A stretch of DNA of 64,000 bases from Sabethes cyaneus (GCF_943734655.1 NC_071355.1:218263027-218327026), one strand, 5' to 3'. Numbered from the stretch's first letter, positions 46,901 through 58,345 are shown. The notes: a model not told the origin generated them from the letters alone. Numbers and translations: made by a program.

Positions 46901-47377
46901 AATGAACAGAGATTGGGACAGAAACCGTTACAGTGGTAAATGGTGTGTGTTTGCTTTGCAATCTTTTTTAAACTGACATAGTCCGGGCAGAGAATTGTGG
47001 CTGTTTGTTACTCCCAACTATCCATTTTATTTTCTTCTGGAACGAAAGCAAACAATTTTCTTATCTTGATAGCATGATGGTCATAATTTTCTTGCTGTAT
47101 TGTCTATTTTCGTTGGATAAAAGTAAGATGAAATCATTTAAAATAAGCGACATAAATAATAGCATTGTATGACTACAAGGACGTATGACTCGAAACTGCA
47201 TCTGAGACGCTGAGATGCTGAGATGCAATGTAATGCAATGGCAATATGGCCAATTTTGGTCAGTGGAACCATCATAAGTGCGTACTAAAAATTAGATTAT
47301 TACTCGGGTATAGAAATAGAATCGCTCAGGGTTGGTTAGAAAGTGCATCTTTTTAATTCAGTTCTTCCAACGTCTGT
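43926..47377. other. No recognised gene; unique-looking DNA with microsatellites
   Basis: (GAC)n lies at 44521-44545 and (ATG)n at 46472-46489; the latter makes a Met-rich frame of no meaning. At 44658-44684 a good-looking acceptor (TTGTCTGTTTCAG) precedes an open plus frame to 44854 with PPPHSPGVHLRELDIMENSN. It could be a host exon, but no domain is recognisable and no partner exon is found. A weak family P relic may lie at 47.22-47.31 kb. Confidence 0.35.
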
Positions 47378-47517
47378 TAGAGTAAATAGGATCGTAGCAA
47401 CTGGCCCTGCAATTGTCCTGCACTCTAACAGCTGGCTGCGAAGTATGTCGTATAAAAACAGAAGGTCAAGTTTCGATAACGGAATGTAGCACCTAGGCTT
47501 TGCTTTGCTTTGCTTTC
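47378..47517 (+). mobile_element. SINE family A, 5'-truncated copy
   Basis: It contains GTCCTGCACTCTAACAGCTG, AACAGAAGGTCAAGTTTCGA and TAGCACCTAGGCTTTGC, ending in a CTTTG repeat tail. The tRNA-like head is absent. Confidence 0.8.
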
Positions 47518-47539
47518 TTCCAACGTCACGAAAGCAGCT

Positions 47540-47886
47540 GAAGTCTCAGCCGCTATTCTGACTCAATATTTTGACCCATCCAACGTCGCACGAATCAACT
47601 TAACTAGTTTCGCCGGAAAACCATGTTCTAGTATTATCTACCATAGCACATTTAGTTTGACTGAATCGCACGTCGCCTTAAAGTTTGCCAACTGATGATG
47701 AGTCTTCTAATTATACTACCGGAACGGTCTAACGGTCTCAGTTTCAAAAGCTGTTACGGTAGAGCACCTTATAAGCAGAATGTAATGCCTCGATAGGATT
47801 TGTTCTTTCTCCCAGATCCTTCGCTGCTGCTTGGTCTACGCTTTTAGAAGTTAAGCAGTCATACTATCTTTCCCAGCAGTCTTACC
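47540..47886 (-). pseudogene. RTE-like fragment, fingers and motif A
   Basis: The minus strand encodes HGFPAKLVKLIRATLDGSKY (about 47.57-47.63 kb) and an ANFKATCDSV stretch equivalent to DFKAAYDS. At its far end it has the GKDGI..ELLKA block (47831-47886). That block is repeated in inverted orientation at 47935-47987. Confidence 0.75.
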
Positions 47887-47934
47887 TCCTTCTACTTCTG
47901 TGTTGGTGAAAACGCATTTAGTGAATTCGGAAAC

Positions 47935-48588
47935 GGTAAGCCTGCTGGGAAAGATAGTATCACTGCTGAACTTCTAAAAGCGGAGAGTGAGCGGCTGTAC
48001 GAAGCAATCCATCCATCCAAGCGGTACTGCACTGCCTTATTCGGAGGAGTTAAGTGCTTCAATCCTCGAAGATGATTGGAATACGCTCGGCCATCCACCA
48101 GATTGCAAGATGAACACATTGAAATCAGAGATTGTGACGAATTTGAACAACTATTTCGAGCTAATGGCACACGTGTGCAAGTTTTACACGAAGATGAAAC
48201 AAACTCGAAGCGGCTACACACCGAAACCTGACATGTGCAAGGACGATGGAGAATCTGATTACAAATGAGCAAGAGGTGGTCGACAGGTTCAAGCAGTTCT
48301 TAGATGAACACCTCAATGGCAAGTCTGCAGAAGGAGATGGAATGGCAATTAACTGAGGAGTACCCATGGAGGATTGTAATGTCCCAGCAACTGATCTCCA
48401 AGAAATCAAACGAGAAATTAGGTTACTGAAGACCATCAAAGTCGCCGGTAAGGACGCCTACCAGCAAAGCTTTAATGGCATGGCCGAGAAACGCTGGAAA
48501 TAGCTCTACACTAGGTTATTATCAAGATTTGGAAGGTGAGCTGCTACCGGAGCAATGGATGGAAGGAGTGGTTTGTCCATCTAGAAAA
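47935..48588 (+). pseudogene. RTE-like fragment, linker and fingers
   Basis: Opens with GTAAGCCTGCTGGGAAAGAT (the GKDSITAELLKA block), then returns to linker sequence (FYTKMKQTRSGYTPKPDMCK at about 48.18-48.24 kb) and finger sequence ending VVCPS near 48588. Blocks are out of normal order at the start, because the first ~54 bp pair with the minus-strand fragment as an inverted repeat. Stops and frameshifts occur. Confidence 0.75.
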
Positions 48589-48589
48589 A

Positions 48590-50040
48590 TGGTAATTTTC
48601 ACGGTTGCCATCGTATGCAATCGGCTAAAGGTCTTAACATAGCTCTGATTGCGAACCAACCGTAAAAATGGTAAACAATTGCTGTCAGATTTTCATTTAT
48701 TTTGTCATGCAAAAAGTTACCGCATCAAGTTTTTGTACAGAAACTTACAATCGTGATGGCTAATGTCTTAAATATGTTTCAGATAAAATAACATTTAAAA
48801 TAATAAAAATTAAAAATAACGATTAGTTTTATTTCGTATTAGCTTGTATGTAATACACGACAAAATCAAATTCAGCAATCCGAAATTGAAACATATAATG
48901 ACATAACCACTAGGTCACACTCAGGTTTGGATGGACTTTAAAATAATTTGGAATCGTTTTTATCAATTTGAAACTAGGCATATTTTTAAAATATAAAATT
49001 AAATTCTCTAGTTATCATTATAGGTTGTAAATAAAATAAAATCAAGTGAAAGAAAAAAGATAAACAAAACATACCCAAATCTCTCGGTCCGGCTCGATCC
49101 ATTCGAATTTCAGTTCCAGGTTCATCGTAAGGTTACGGTAAAGAGTATAATTATCGTTAGCAAAACCACTAGAAACCACTTGTTTACAGTTTCTACTGCT
49201 ATCTTTCACTTATATGTGGTAGCGATTAGACTAAGAAACAAAATCATTTGCCGTAAAAACACTCTTTAAACTATTTTCACAATATTCAAACGGACAAACA
49301 TTTTAATTCTAATTTTCTTTCCACTGACATGTAACACCGTACAGCTGAAACTAGGGCTACAAGAGTAACGAACAACTATAAAGTAGCCAAAAAAAACTAA
49401 ATAAAAGCCTACTAGGCAGGAATAAAACATACCCAAATCTTCCGATTCAACTCGATACATTCGTGGTACAGCTCCACATTAATGGCAAAATTACGACAAA
49501 AAAAGTGAAATTAACAGGAAAGAAACGGAGACGGACGATTCTGAAACCACTTTCTTTTCAGTTCCTACCAACACTACTATCTTAATGGGGTAGCAATCTA
49601 GGTTCATGTTGAAACCACTTTCTTTTTAGCTGCTACTAGAACCACTATCCTGACCTTGTTATGACAGCAATCAGACTAAGAAACACCACTATTTTCCGTA
49701 AACACACATTTTAAAATATTTGCATAATATATCAAATCAGATTGAAATGATAGTTTTAATTTTTTCAATTAATATTTAGCTCTACACAGCCCGAACCAAT
49801 ACGGTGAACACCAATGATGAACCGACAGAACAACAACCCGCCGCGCTACTTGGCCATTGCGATTGCGATCCGAACCCGAAGCCAAGCCAGTACCAACTGA
49901 CTGTAAAAATCGGTTTTCGTCTGGTAATCATTTGGTAGTCATTTTTCGCGTTCGAGTCACGTGCACCACCGCGACGCTGCAGATCGTGCATGCCGACTAA
50001 CGGTACTTTCCGCATTCGCCAGCTCCATGTTTCATTAATG
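48590..50040 (-). repeat. Left copy of an unclassified ~1.2-1.45-kb repeat
   Basis: Shared with 59140-60365 in inverted orientation. Matching blocks, read on the minus strand, include GCGGAAAGTACCGTTAGTCG, TCGGCATGCACGATC, AAGAAAGTGGTTTCA, CGGGTATGTTT-like ends, AAAATTAAATTCT and GGTTGGTTCGCAATCAGA. Inside are three related units containing GCTGCTATC and AAGAAAGTGGTTTCA, and two CATACCCAAATCT blocks ~360 bp apart. Both copies can be read as KRKVPLVGMHD-like or RMRKVPLVGMHD near the inner end, but the frame soon breaks. No known family is assigned. Confidence 0.7.
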
Positions 50041-50496
50041 TTTTCTATGTGCTTTAGAAGCTGCAGCGTAGTGCGATTTTTTTGGCGTAGGACTACGTCT
50101 TGCTTGCATAGGGTGGTCTGCAGCGAAAACAAAAATGATCGTGACACTCAGTCAGTCCTGTACGGATTTTGCTGGTTTGCATACCAATCGATTCACAACA
50201 TAAGTGCCTATTCTGTGGTTTTTATCAAAAGATGAATTTTTATAGCTCACTATTTGAAGTTTTATATAAAGTTGAACAATTTTAGTGAATTTACATGAAT
50301 TTTCAGCAATCACGTTTGAGCATTTCCGGGTATGAAATTAATACTCCTATTGCATTCATCAGGTTTTTATAACCTTTTAGTCTAATTATTGGCATTTTAC
50401 TGAATATTGGATATTTAAAATCTCAATTCCTCAACTTTTCCTTTTATGGTATAATAAACGGCTGCAAAATCTGTCGATAAAGAGAAGTAATGTCTA

Positions 50497-53400
50497 CAGG
50501 GTGTTCAATAAGTTCGAATACACTTTAAAAATGTGTTTAAAAATGAATATACAAGATATTCTTTTCTGAGTCAATTTTTATTGAAGCAGTGTTCATGGAG
50601 AACCTTTACGACATATTTGGTAGAAGCACCCCCCCCCCCCCCCTTTGTGCTTTATGACGAGTTTCAGACGTTTCTCAAAAGAATCACACGCGGAACGCAC
50701 CTGGTCCATGGGCATCTCGTCCCAGATCTTGGAAATGAGCGTCTTAAATTAGTCCATAGTGTTCAATTTATGTTCGCTCTGCTTGGCCAGCATGTACGAC
50801 TATACATAAAAGTCCAGGGGATTAAGACCCGAAGAGCTGGGAGATTACAAAATCTTATCGAGAAAATCAGTCAAATTCTCCCGGCACCACGCCGGGGCCA
50901 CAACCTTCTCCAGAACCTCGGTCTTATAGTACGTGGCGTTGATTTTCACGTTTTTATCGATAAACACCAGTGGAAGCTTCCCACGCTTGGATAAGGCCCC
51001 TCAAACCATCACCGACGCGGCGCTCTGGAACCGCGGGCTGTTTATTTGGGACATGGGGTTGCTGGCCAACGTCGGCGCCCACAGCCGTTCATTTTGGACA
51101 TTGTGCGGCTGTTGCAAAATGAAGAGTTTCTCATCAAAAAACACGAACTCCTGACCAGCGTGCCGCGAAAGTATCAGTTTTGCTCTGTCCAGCCTCTTCT
51201 TCGTTGTAGCCTCCATTACACCGTGAACCTTGCGTTTCTTGCACAGCTTGCATCCCAGGTCCTTCGCCATGATAGACACAGCGGTCTTCCGGATCGAGCG
51301 GTTCATTTTTCGACGAATCCGCTCCCTCACCACCTTGATGACTGCTGGCGTCCTCGCCGAACGCGGCCTCCCGGATCTAGCACGGTCCTTGACCGAGCCC
51401 GTCTCCTGGTACCGACGAATGGTTACTTACTTACTTAGGTGGCTTGCCGTCCTAAGACAAAGCCTGTTGAACAAAATTTCTCCATGTAACTCGGTTGAGG
51501 GCTACCGCTCTCCAATTCCTCGGACACCGAGTACTCTCCGCCAGATCTCGCTCCACCTGGTCTAACCATCTTGCTCGCTGCGCTCCTGGTCGTCTTGTTT
51601 CTACCGGATTTGAGGCGAACACCATCTTTGCAGGGTAGTTGTCCGGCATTCTTGCAACATGCCCTGCCCATCGCATCCGTCCAGCTTTAGCCACCTTCTG
51701 GATACTGGGTTCGCCATAGAGCTGTGCGAGTTCATGGTTCATCCTCCGCCTCCATACTCCGTTCTCCTGTACGCCGCCGAAGATCGTTCTTAGCACTCGT
51801 CGTTCGAAAACTCCGAGCACTCGCAGGTCCTCCTCGAGCATTGTCCATGTTTCATGCCCGTAGAGAACAACCGGTCTAATAAGCGTCTTGTACAGGGTGC
51901 ACTTTGTACGGGGACTTAGTCTGCTCGACCGCAATTGCTTGTGGAGCCCATAGTAAGCACGACTTCCGCTGATAATACGCCTCCGAATCTCACGGCTGGT
52001 ATCATTGTCCGCCGTTACCAGTGAGCCAAGGTAGACAAATTCATCGACTACCTCAAACTCATCGCCGTCGATCAATATACTACTGCCCAAGCGGTGTCGT
52101 TCGGCCTCGGTTGCGCTGGCCAGCATGTACTTTGTTTTAGACGTATTTACCTTTAACCCAATCTTTTCTGCTTCGCGCTTTAGTCTGGTGTACTGTTCAG
52201 CCACCGCCACAGATGTTCTGCCGATAATATCCATGTCATCGGCAAAGCAGACGAATTGACTAGATTTGTTGAATATCGTGCCCCGCGTGTTGATATCCGC
52301 TCGGTTCATTACACCTTGTAGCGCTATGTTGAACAGCAGGCATGAAAGACCATCACCTTGACGAAGCCCTCTGTGTGATTCGAATGAACTTGACAATCCA
52401 CCCGAAATCCGAACACAGCACTGCGTACCATCCATCGTAGATTTAATCAGTTTGATGAGCTTCCTGGGGAAGCTGTTCTCGTCCATGATTTTCCATAGCT
52501 CTTTCCGGTCGATGGTATCATATGCGGCTTTGAAGTCAACGAATAAATGATGCGTGGGAACTCTGTATTCACGGCCCTTTTGGAGGATTTGCCGCAGTGT
52601 AAATATTTGATCCGTTGTAGACCGACCTTCGACGAAGCCGGCTTGATAAGTTCCCACAAATCTATTCGCAATTGGTGATAGACGGCGGAAAATGATTTGG
52701 GACAGCACTTTATAAACGGCATTGAGAACGGTGATCGCTCGATAGTTCTCACAGTCCAACTTGTCGCCCTTTTTGTAGATCGGGCAGATAACCCCATCTT
52801 TCCACTCCTCCGGTAGCTGTTCGGTATCCCAAATTCTAACAATTAGTCGGTGCAGACAAACGGCCAGCTTTTCTGGTCCCATTTTAATAAGCTCCGCTCC
52901 GATGCCATCTTTTCCAGCTGACTTGTTGTTCCTTAGCTGCATGATGGCCTCCTTAACTTCGCCTATCGTTGGGGTTGGCACCTCTTCCCCGTTTGTTGCA
53001 CCGTCGAAATCATTTTCCCCGCCGCCATGGTTTTCCGCCTGAGAGCCATTCAGGTGTTCGTCGAAGTGCTGCTTCCACCTATCCGTCACCTCACGATCGT
53101 CCGTCAGAATACTGCCAGTCTTATCCCGACACATTTCGGCTCGCGGCACAAAGCCTTTGCGGGATCCGTTCAGTTTCTGGTAGAACTTCCGCGTTTCCTG
53201 AGAACGATGCAGCCGCTCCAACTCTGCATATTCCTGCTCTTCCAGGTTGCGCTTTTTCTCCCGAAAGATTTGGTTTCGCTGCATCTTCTTCTGTTTGTGT
53301 CTTTCCACGTTCTGACGTGTGGCACTGCGCATCTTGGCCGCCCGCGCAGCGTTCTCCTCATCCATCACCCTCCTACATTCATCGTCAAACCAATCGTTCC

Positions 53401-53560
53401 GCTGATTCCGGGCCACATGCCCGATGGAGCTCTCCGCTACACTGCTGATGGCTGTTTTGATAGTGTTCCAACAGTCCTCGAGAGGGGCTTCGTCCAGCTC
53501 CGACGAATGGTGTTATAGATGAAATTCCGCTTCACCTCGTGGGATTTCAACCATTGGCGT
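50497..53560 (-). mobile_element. Mariner-group transposon relic split by an RTE-like insertion
   Basis: The right terminus on the minus strand is CAGGGTGTTCAATAAGTTCG, next to TA (50495-50496). The transposase runs on the minus strand from 53.56 kb (LKSHEVKRNFIYNTIRR), resumes after the insertion as YQETGSVKDRARSGRPRSAR, then has KMNRSIRKTAVSIMAKDLGC, FVFFDEKLF (first catalytic Asp) and ASVMV before a stop. The second-Asp segment is deleted. SGLNPLDFYV carries the third catalytic position. At least four stops and a 15-base C-run also occur. No N-terminal TIR is visible. Confidence 0.88.
51452..53499 (-). CDS. RTE-like non-LTR retrotransposon reverse transcriptase, 5'-truncated but open
   Basis: This frame has no stop over about 680 codons. 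It begins inside the linker (SELDEAPLEDCW), so it has no native start and lacks the apurinic endonuclease domain. Counting from the GTG codon at 53416, the finger block PEEWKDGVICPIYKKGDKL is at ~202-220, motif A LFVDFKAAYDTID at ~291-303, motif B GLRQGDGLSCLLFNIAL at ~350-366, catalytic FADD at 391-394, motif E FVYLGSLV near 465, and the C-terminal RMRWAGHVARMPD region near 580. It would copy element RNA at a nicked target. The element body is 51424-53499, with a very short 3' UTR ending in a TAAG repeat, and a perfect 12-bp duplication CCGACGAATGGT on both sides (51412-51423, 53500-53511). Clade name is inferred from these features. Confidence 0.92.
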
Positions 53561-53613
53561 AGCTAGGAAATTTCCCTGGCGGGGGTCTAGGGGGTGCCTT
53601 TCAAAAAAAATTT

Positions 53614-53933
53614 TATTCATCTTGTTACTCCGGCTGTCACCGATAGTACAACGTTTTGTAGGGAAATACCAGGCGGGTTTCATGACGGCCCGCCCCATTA
53701 CGGACCAGATATTTACCATCCCACAGATCTTGCAGAAATGTTGGGAGTACAACGTGTTCACGCATCACATCTTTATTGATTTCAAAGCAACATACGATAC
53801 AGTCGATCGAGACCAGCTATGGCACATAATGCACGAACACGATTTTCTACAACTGCAGCTGTACAAAATTTGGACACTTCCATTTGATTTTGCCGTAAGT
53901 GTCCAAATTATGTACAGCTACAGATGGGTCTAA
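53614..53933 (+). pseudogene. RTE-like finger/motif A fragment
   Basis: The plus frame reads RLSPIVQRFVGKYQAGFMTA, TDQIFTIPQILQKCWEYNVF and HHIFIDFKATYDTVDRDQLW, the segment leading into the palm. It then runs into a hairpin (53853-53923) and stops. Upstream, 53561-53613 (ATTGGCGTAGCTAGGAAATT) is unrelated to RTE. Confidence 0.85.
53853..53923. repeat. 71-bp hairpin inside RTE-like DNA
   Basis: CTGCAGCTGTACAAAATTTG plus GACACT pairs with AGTGTCCAAATTATGTACAG plus CTACAG over ~26 bp with two or three mismatches, around an 18-base loop. It directly follows the motif A fragment. It could be a tiny MITE or a template-switch product. Confidence 0.8.
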
Positions 53934-53934
53934 A

Positions 53935-55425
53935 ATAGGTTGATTACCCTACCAGCCGGAATACGAGCAACCTTAGCGGAGATGTGGTAACCAACTTACC
54001 CTGGTGGAAACTAAGGTCGTATACCGACAGGCAAGGAGGCACTGTCTTGTCTCGGCGCTATACGATGGCAGCCCCATCATGAGACTCGGTAGCATAGCCC
54101 TAGTAAGGCATGCTTTTTATATCTAAAATATTACGAAAAATCAAGAAAATTCAACTCGGAACATTTAGTATGGACAAAGGCGATAAAACTAGGATTTGGA
54201 ATGGATGCTTCCTACCTGGAACTGTAAATTATTAAACTTCGTGGATGGCGGCAGGATGTTGCTCGTTCAGTTAGAACCGCAAAAGTTCGACATTGTGGCA
54301 CTACAGGAGATCTGTCGCAAAGGCGGGAAGGTTTGGAGGTCCTCCCACTGGGGGATCCGTGGCGGCAAGGCCCAATTTTACCAGAACGGTGGAGCAACCA
54401 ACGAGCTGGGAACGGGCTCCGTAGTGATAGACAGAATGCAGGATCGCGAGAGGATTTGTGTGTTGAGGATAACAGGTCGCTTCTTCACCTACACCATCAT
54501 AAACGTGCACTGGCCAACGACGACGAGAAAAAGCGTTCTATGTCCAGCTGGAGGCAACATACGATAGCTGCTCGCCACGGGATATCATCGTCATTGGGGA
54601 CATGAACGCTCAGATCGACAGGGAAGCAATGTATAATGATAACGGCCAGCGATGCATCACCATTGCAGCTTCCCGAGGCCTGGGGACATTCCTTCCCCGC
54701 ATAGATCTACAAAACCACCAGGAGATCACCTGACCAACTAACATTGAACCTACTGGACCATATTCTCATCGAAGGCCAGGGTTTCTCGAACATCAGCAAC
54801 GTACACTCCCTACGGGGTACGGATATCGACTCAGATCATTACCTAGCAGAAGTACTCGTGCGATCAAAATTATCGACGGTATACACCTCACGACGAAGCC
54901 ACCCTCCTCGGTTAAACATTCGGTAATTAGACAACCCGAAAGGTGCTGGGAACTACGCGCGTACTATGCGTCTTTCTCTGTGGCCAGGTGCTTCGACCCT
55001 CGAAAATAAATGGAGCAGGATACGTTCGGCCATCAGTGAGGCCGCAAAACGCCGGAAGGAGAGCTAGAACCACTATTTCAGGCTAGTGAGATGCGCAAGT
55101 TCTATGAGAAGGTGAACCGATCTCGTAATGGATACACCCCGAGGCCTGACATGTGTAGGAACGAGCAGGGAAACCTGGCCACAAACGAGCGCGAAGTGGT
55201 TGATGAGTGGAAGCAGTTCTTTGATAGGGATCTCAATTGCTGATATAGCAAAAGGAAATGGAGCAAAATTCAACGTATGAGAGCCTATGGGCGTTTCGAC
55301 TTCCGATCTCAAAGAGATCCGGCGAGAAATCGGTCAGCTGAAGAATAGAACCGCCGAAAAGGACCGACTTTCGACAAAACTCTACAAAAATGGCCAAGAA
55401 CCATTAGGAACGGCACTTCACTGAA
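53935..55425 (+). pseudogene. RTE-like element, 5' region and endonuclease domain
   Basis: It starts with a probable 5' UTR (GATTACCCTACCAGCCGGAA), then the endonuclease from 54196: TWNCK, FDIVALQEICRKGGKVWRSS (catalytic QE), FYQNGGATNELGTG, TIINVHWP. After a frameshift come VIGDMNAQIDREAMY (GDMN motif), LLDHILIEGQGFSNISNVHS and DIDSDHYLAEVLVRS (SDH motif). The linker continues to KFYEKVNRSRNGYTPRPDMC and stops near 55425. Deletions and stops prevent function. It supplies the domain that the 51.4-53.5 kb copy lacks, and belongs to a related but different copy. Confidence 0.88.
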
Positions 55426-56722
55426 TAAGTTCATGCTTCGGACTCACCGTTCTCCCGAAATGCTGTATTTCTTCATAGAATCTAGCACCAGTCATTTTGA
55501 CTGGTGCGGGTATAAATGGCAAAAACAAAAATTATATTTGTTACTAAGATATATAAAATAACATTAAGTTCATAAAATGTATTCTCTACTTATAGCTACA
55601 AAAGTCATAACATCGTTTCTAAAAGCAAATGTTATATGAGCCGTTCCGAATTATAGTGGTCTATTGACCATTTTTGTCAAAAATGAGTTTTTTGCATAAA
55701 TCGCATCTTTATCGATAGATGTACTATATAAACACTAAAAATTACAAAATAGTAGGTTTCCAACCTGCTTTTTTTCATGATGAATTTTAGGTCCGGAACA
55801 GAATGACCATTCTGTTCCGCATTATAGTGGTCTATGTGCATGGGACTTACTTGTGACAGAGATTGAGATAAAACTCCCATAATCCCATAATTAGATGAAA
55901 GTAGTTAATAAGCGTAAGTCGACTATTGTTTTTTTTTGTGCCGATTGAACTCCCCCTCCCTCTATGGGAGACACCCCCCCCCCCCCCCACCCCTAATCAA
56001 CAAAAGCCTTGTTTTCGTCAAATCCGCTAATTTTCGTTTGCTTTTATCTCGGGAAATATTAAGTCTAGAAAGATACTAATTTCACATTTTCAAAGAATAT
56101 TGCCCAAGGAATTCGAAAAAAGTAGTATTTTTTAGCACCATTGCTGCCAAATATTTTTTTATTCGATTTGAAAACTAAAGTTCTATTTTTCTCTCAATGA
56201 ATACATTTTAATCTCAAAAGTTCCGACTCCATCGTATTCCAGAGATTTTTTTTACATTAGAATTACTTATCGTCACGAAGTATTCCTTGCCGATCCAGAG
56301 ACAACGTTTTGAAGCAAGCGGCCTCCAATTTCTTATGTAAAACCAAGAGCAAAATATGTGAGTCTCTATGCCCTGTTGTGAAAGCATGTATATGTTACTA
56401 GATATTACATTTTTCTGAGCAGTGTTGCCAGCTTTTTAGTTTAAATTGTGGAATTTGGCAACACTGTCAATTTTTTTTGGATTTTATAAAAAATCTGGCA
56501 AATACGATGGAGTTGGAATTTTTGAGATGAAATTGTATTCATTGGGAGAAAAATAGTTTTTAAATCGAATCGAAAAATATTTGGCAGCCTTGATACTAAA
56601 AAAATACTATTTTTTCAAATTCATTGGGCAGTTTTCTTTGAAAATGTGAGAATAGTGCCTTTCTAGACTTAATGTTTTCGGGGATATAAGCAAAAGAAAA
56701 TAAGTGGAATTGACATAAACAG

Positions 56723-56826
56723 CCCAAGTAACAATTTGGGTTTTATAACACTCTTATGATGGTTTATATGACCAATTTTGGTCTTAAAAACCGCAATAAG
56801 AGTGCAGTAAAACTAACATACTTGGG
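56723..56826. mobile_element. MITE family P copy (104 bp)
   Basis: Starts CCCAAGTAACAATTTGGGTT, has ATGACCAATTTTGGTCTTAA in the middle and ends TACTTGGG. TA flanks are lost. It lies inside the piggyBac-like element. Confidence 0.8.
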
Positions 56827-57277
56827 ACGGCTTTTGCTTATAAAAACGGGGCATCAAACTTGGAATTCTGACTGAATTTGGTAAAAATCCAAGAAGGTCC
56901 ATTACAAGTTTTACTTTTTCTTGGTTACTTGACGTGGAATGACCCATTTTCAATTTATTCAATATTATTTTATATTTTAACATTCTTTTCAATATAGTAC
57001 AAGGAAAATTTGAATTGCAATTCAAACAAAAGTGTATGAGATAATTTTTCGTTCGAACGAATATGAAATTACTCAGAGTAATGAAATGTACTGTTCCGCT
57101 TCAAGTTTACCCTCTATAGTCTATGAAAATAGTCTAGTTAAAGTATTTAGATATAAAATCGTTTGGAAACTTTAATAAGATGTATTCTTACACAAATCTA
57201 AGTGTAACAGTGTAGTTATCTTTCTTCTTCACTTTATCGTCTATTTCATCTCTATCTCAATATTTTCCTGATTTTCA

Positions 57278-57480
57278 TTCCGTTATCGAAACTTGACCTT
57301 CAGTTTTTACACGACAAACTTCGCAGCCAGCTGTTAGAGTACAGGACAATTACAGGGCAAGTTGCTGCGACTATTGATTATTGACTCTAACAGCGCCTCC
57401 CAACCGAGATTCGAATATACGACGACTAGCTTATTAGATTAGCATCGTACCTCGAGGCCAACTGAGACGCTACCTCACCT
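57278..57480 (-). mobile_element. SINE family A, near full length
   Basis: The minus strand starts with CTCAGTTGGCCTCGAGGTAC, has the B-box-like GTATATTCGAATCTCGGTTG, then GTCCTGTACTCTAACAGCTG and AACTGAAGGTCAAGTTTCGA. The TTTGC tail present in the 35-kb copy is missing here. It lies inside the piggyBac-like element. Confidence 0.8.
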
Positions 57481-57950
57481 ACCTTGTCGTACAAGATTAT
57501 CCGCATTTCAGACTCGATTAACCGGGTGAAGAATTTTTTTTAAATGATCATCATTATCATCAGTGAAAAAATTATAACAAAAGGTTTGTTATGACTCAAA
57601 TTATAAAATTACTTTTACCTTCAAGATGGTATGGAGGGTTTTTTCCTATGCTAGTCCAGCAGAAAATAACTCTCACTCGGTTTGTTGACATTTTGCAGAT
57701 TGACCCTTTTGAAAATTTGGTACCGAATTTTCTTTGATTATACAATTTTCATGAATCGTGCAAAATGTTTAGAAAGTAACTGGGAATGTGTTCACGTGAC
57801 TGAGACCAATAGATTAAGTGAGTTGGTGGGATTTTTTTTGGCCTTTTTAGAAGTACCATTAATAGATGGTAGATGAATTTTTTACAGGCAGTTAACGCAG
57901 CTAGAAAAAAAATTGAGTGTTGAAGTTAACTAATTCTCATAGCCTTGTAG

Positions 57951-58345
57951 TAGTGAGACAATTCTGTACTAGTTTGATATTATCTTAAAGCTGGTAGTCA
58001 TTGGAATAACCTTCCCGAGGACCGCAACTTTCTAGATAGTCAGCAGCGCAAGATACAGTCTGTATATGAATATTACATATACACTGGCACCACGTAGTGA
58101 GACAATTCTGCGCAATTTTCCATACCACCCAAAAGCTGGTAGTCATTGGATTAACCTTCCCGAAGACTGCAACTTTCTAGATAGTCAGCAGCGCAAGATA
58201 CAGCCTGTATATGAATATTGCATATACACTAGCGCCACGTAGTGAGACAATTCTGCGCTATTGTCCATACCACCCTAAAGCTGGTAGTCATTTGAATAAT
58301 CTTCCCGAAGACCGCAACTTGCTAGACGGTCAGCAGCGCAAGATA
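57951..58345 (+). repeat. Tandem array of the 145-bp repeat, ~2.7 units
   Basis: The landmark CCGCAACTT(T)CTAGA-like block recurs at 58021, 58166 and 58311, an exact 145-bp spacing. Each unit also has GTAGTGAGACAATTCTG, AGCTGGTAGTCATT and GATACAGYCTGTATATGAAT. Monomers outside the array occur at 2545-2705 and 3845-4005. Confidence 0.88.

Noticed and set aside
50533..50994. 153-codon plus-strand frame
   Set aside because: It is the shadow of the mariner-group transposase on the minus strand, which shows the recognisable motifs.
52969..53518. Plus-strand frames of 159 and 163 codons
   Set aside because: They lie opposite the RTE-like reverse transcriptase, which has all the family motifs on the minus strand.
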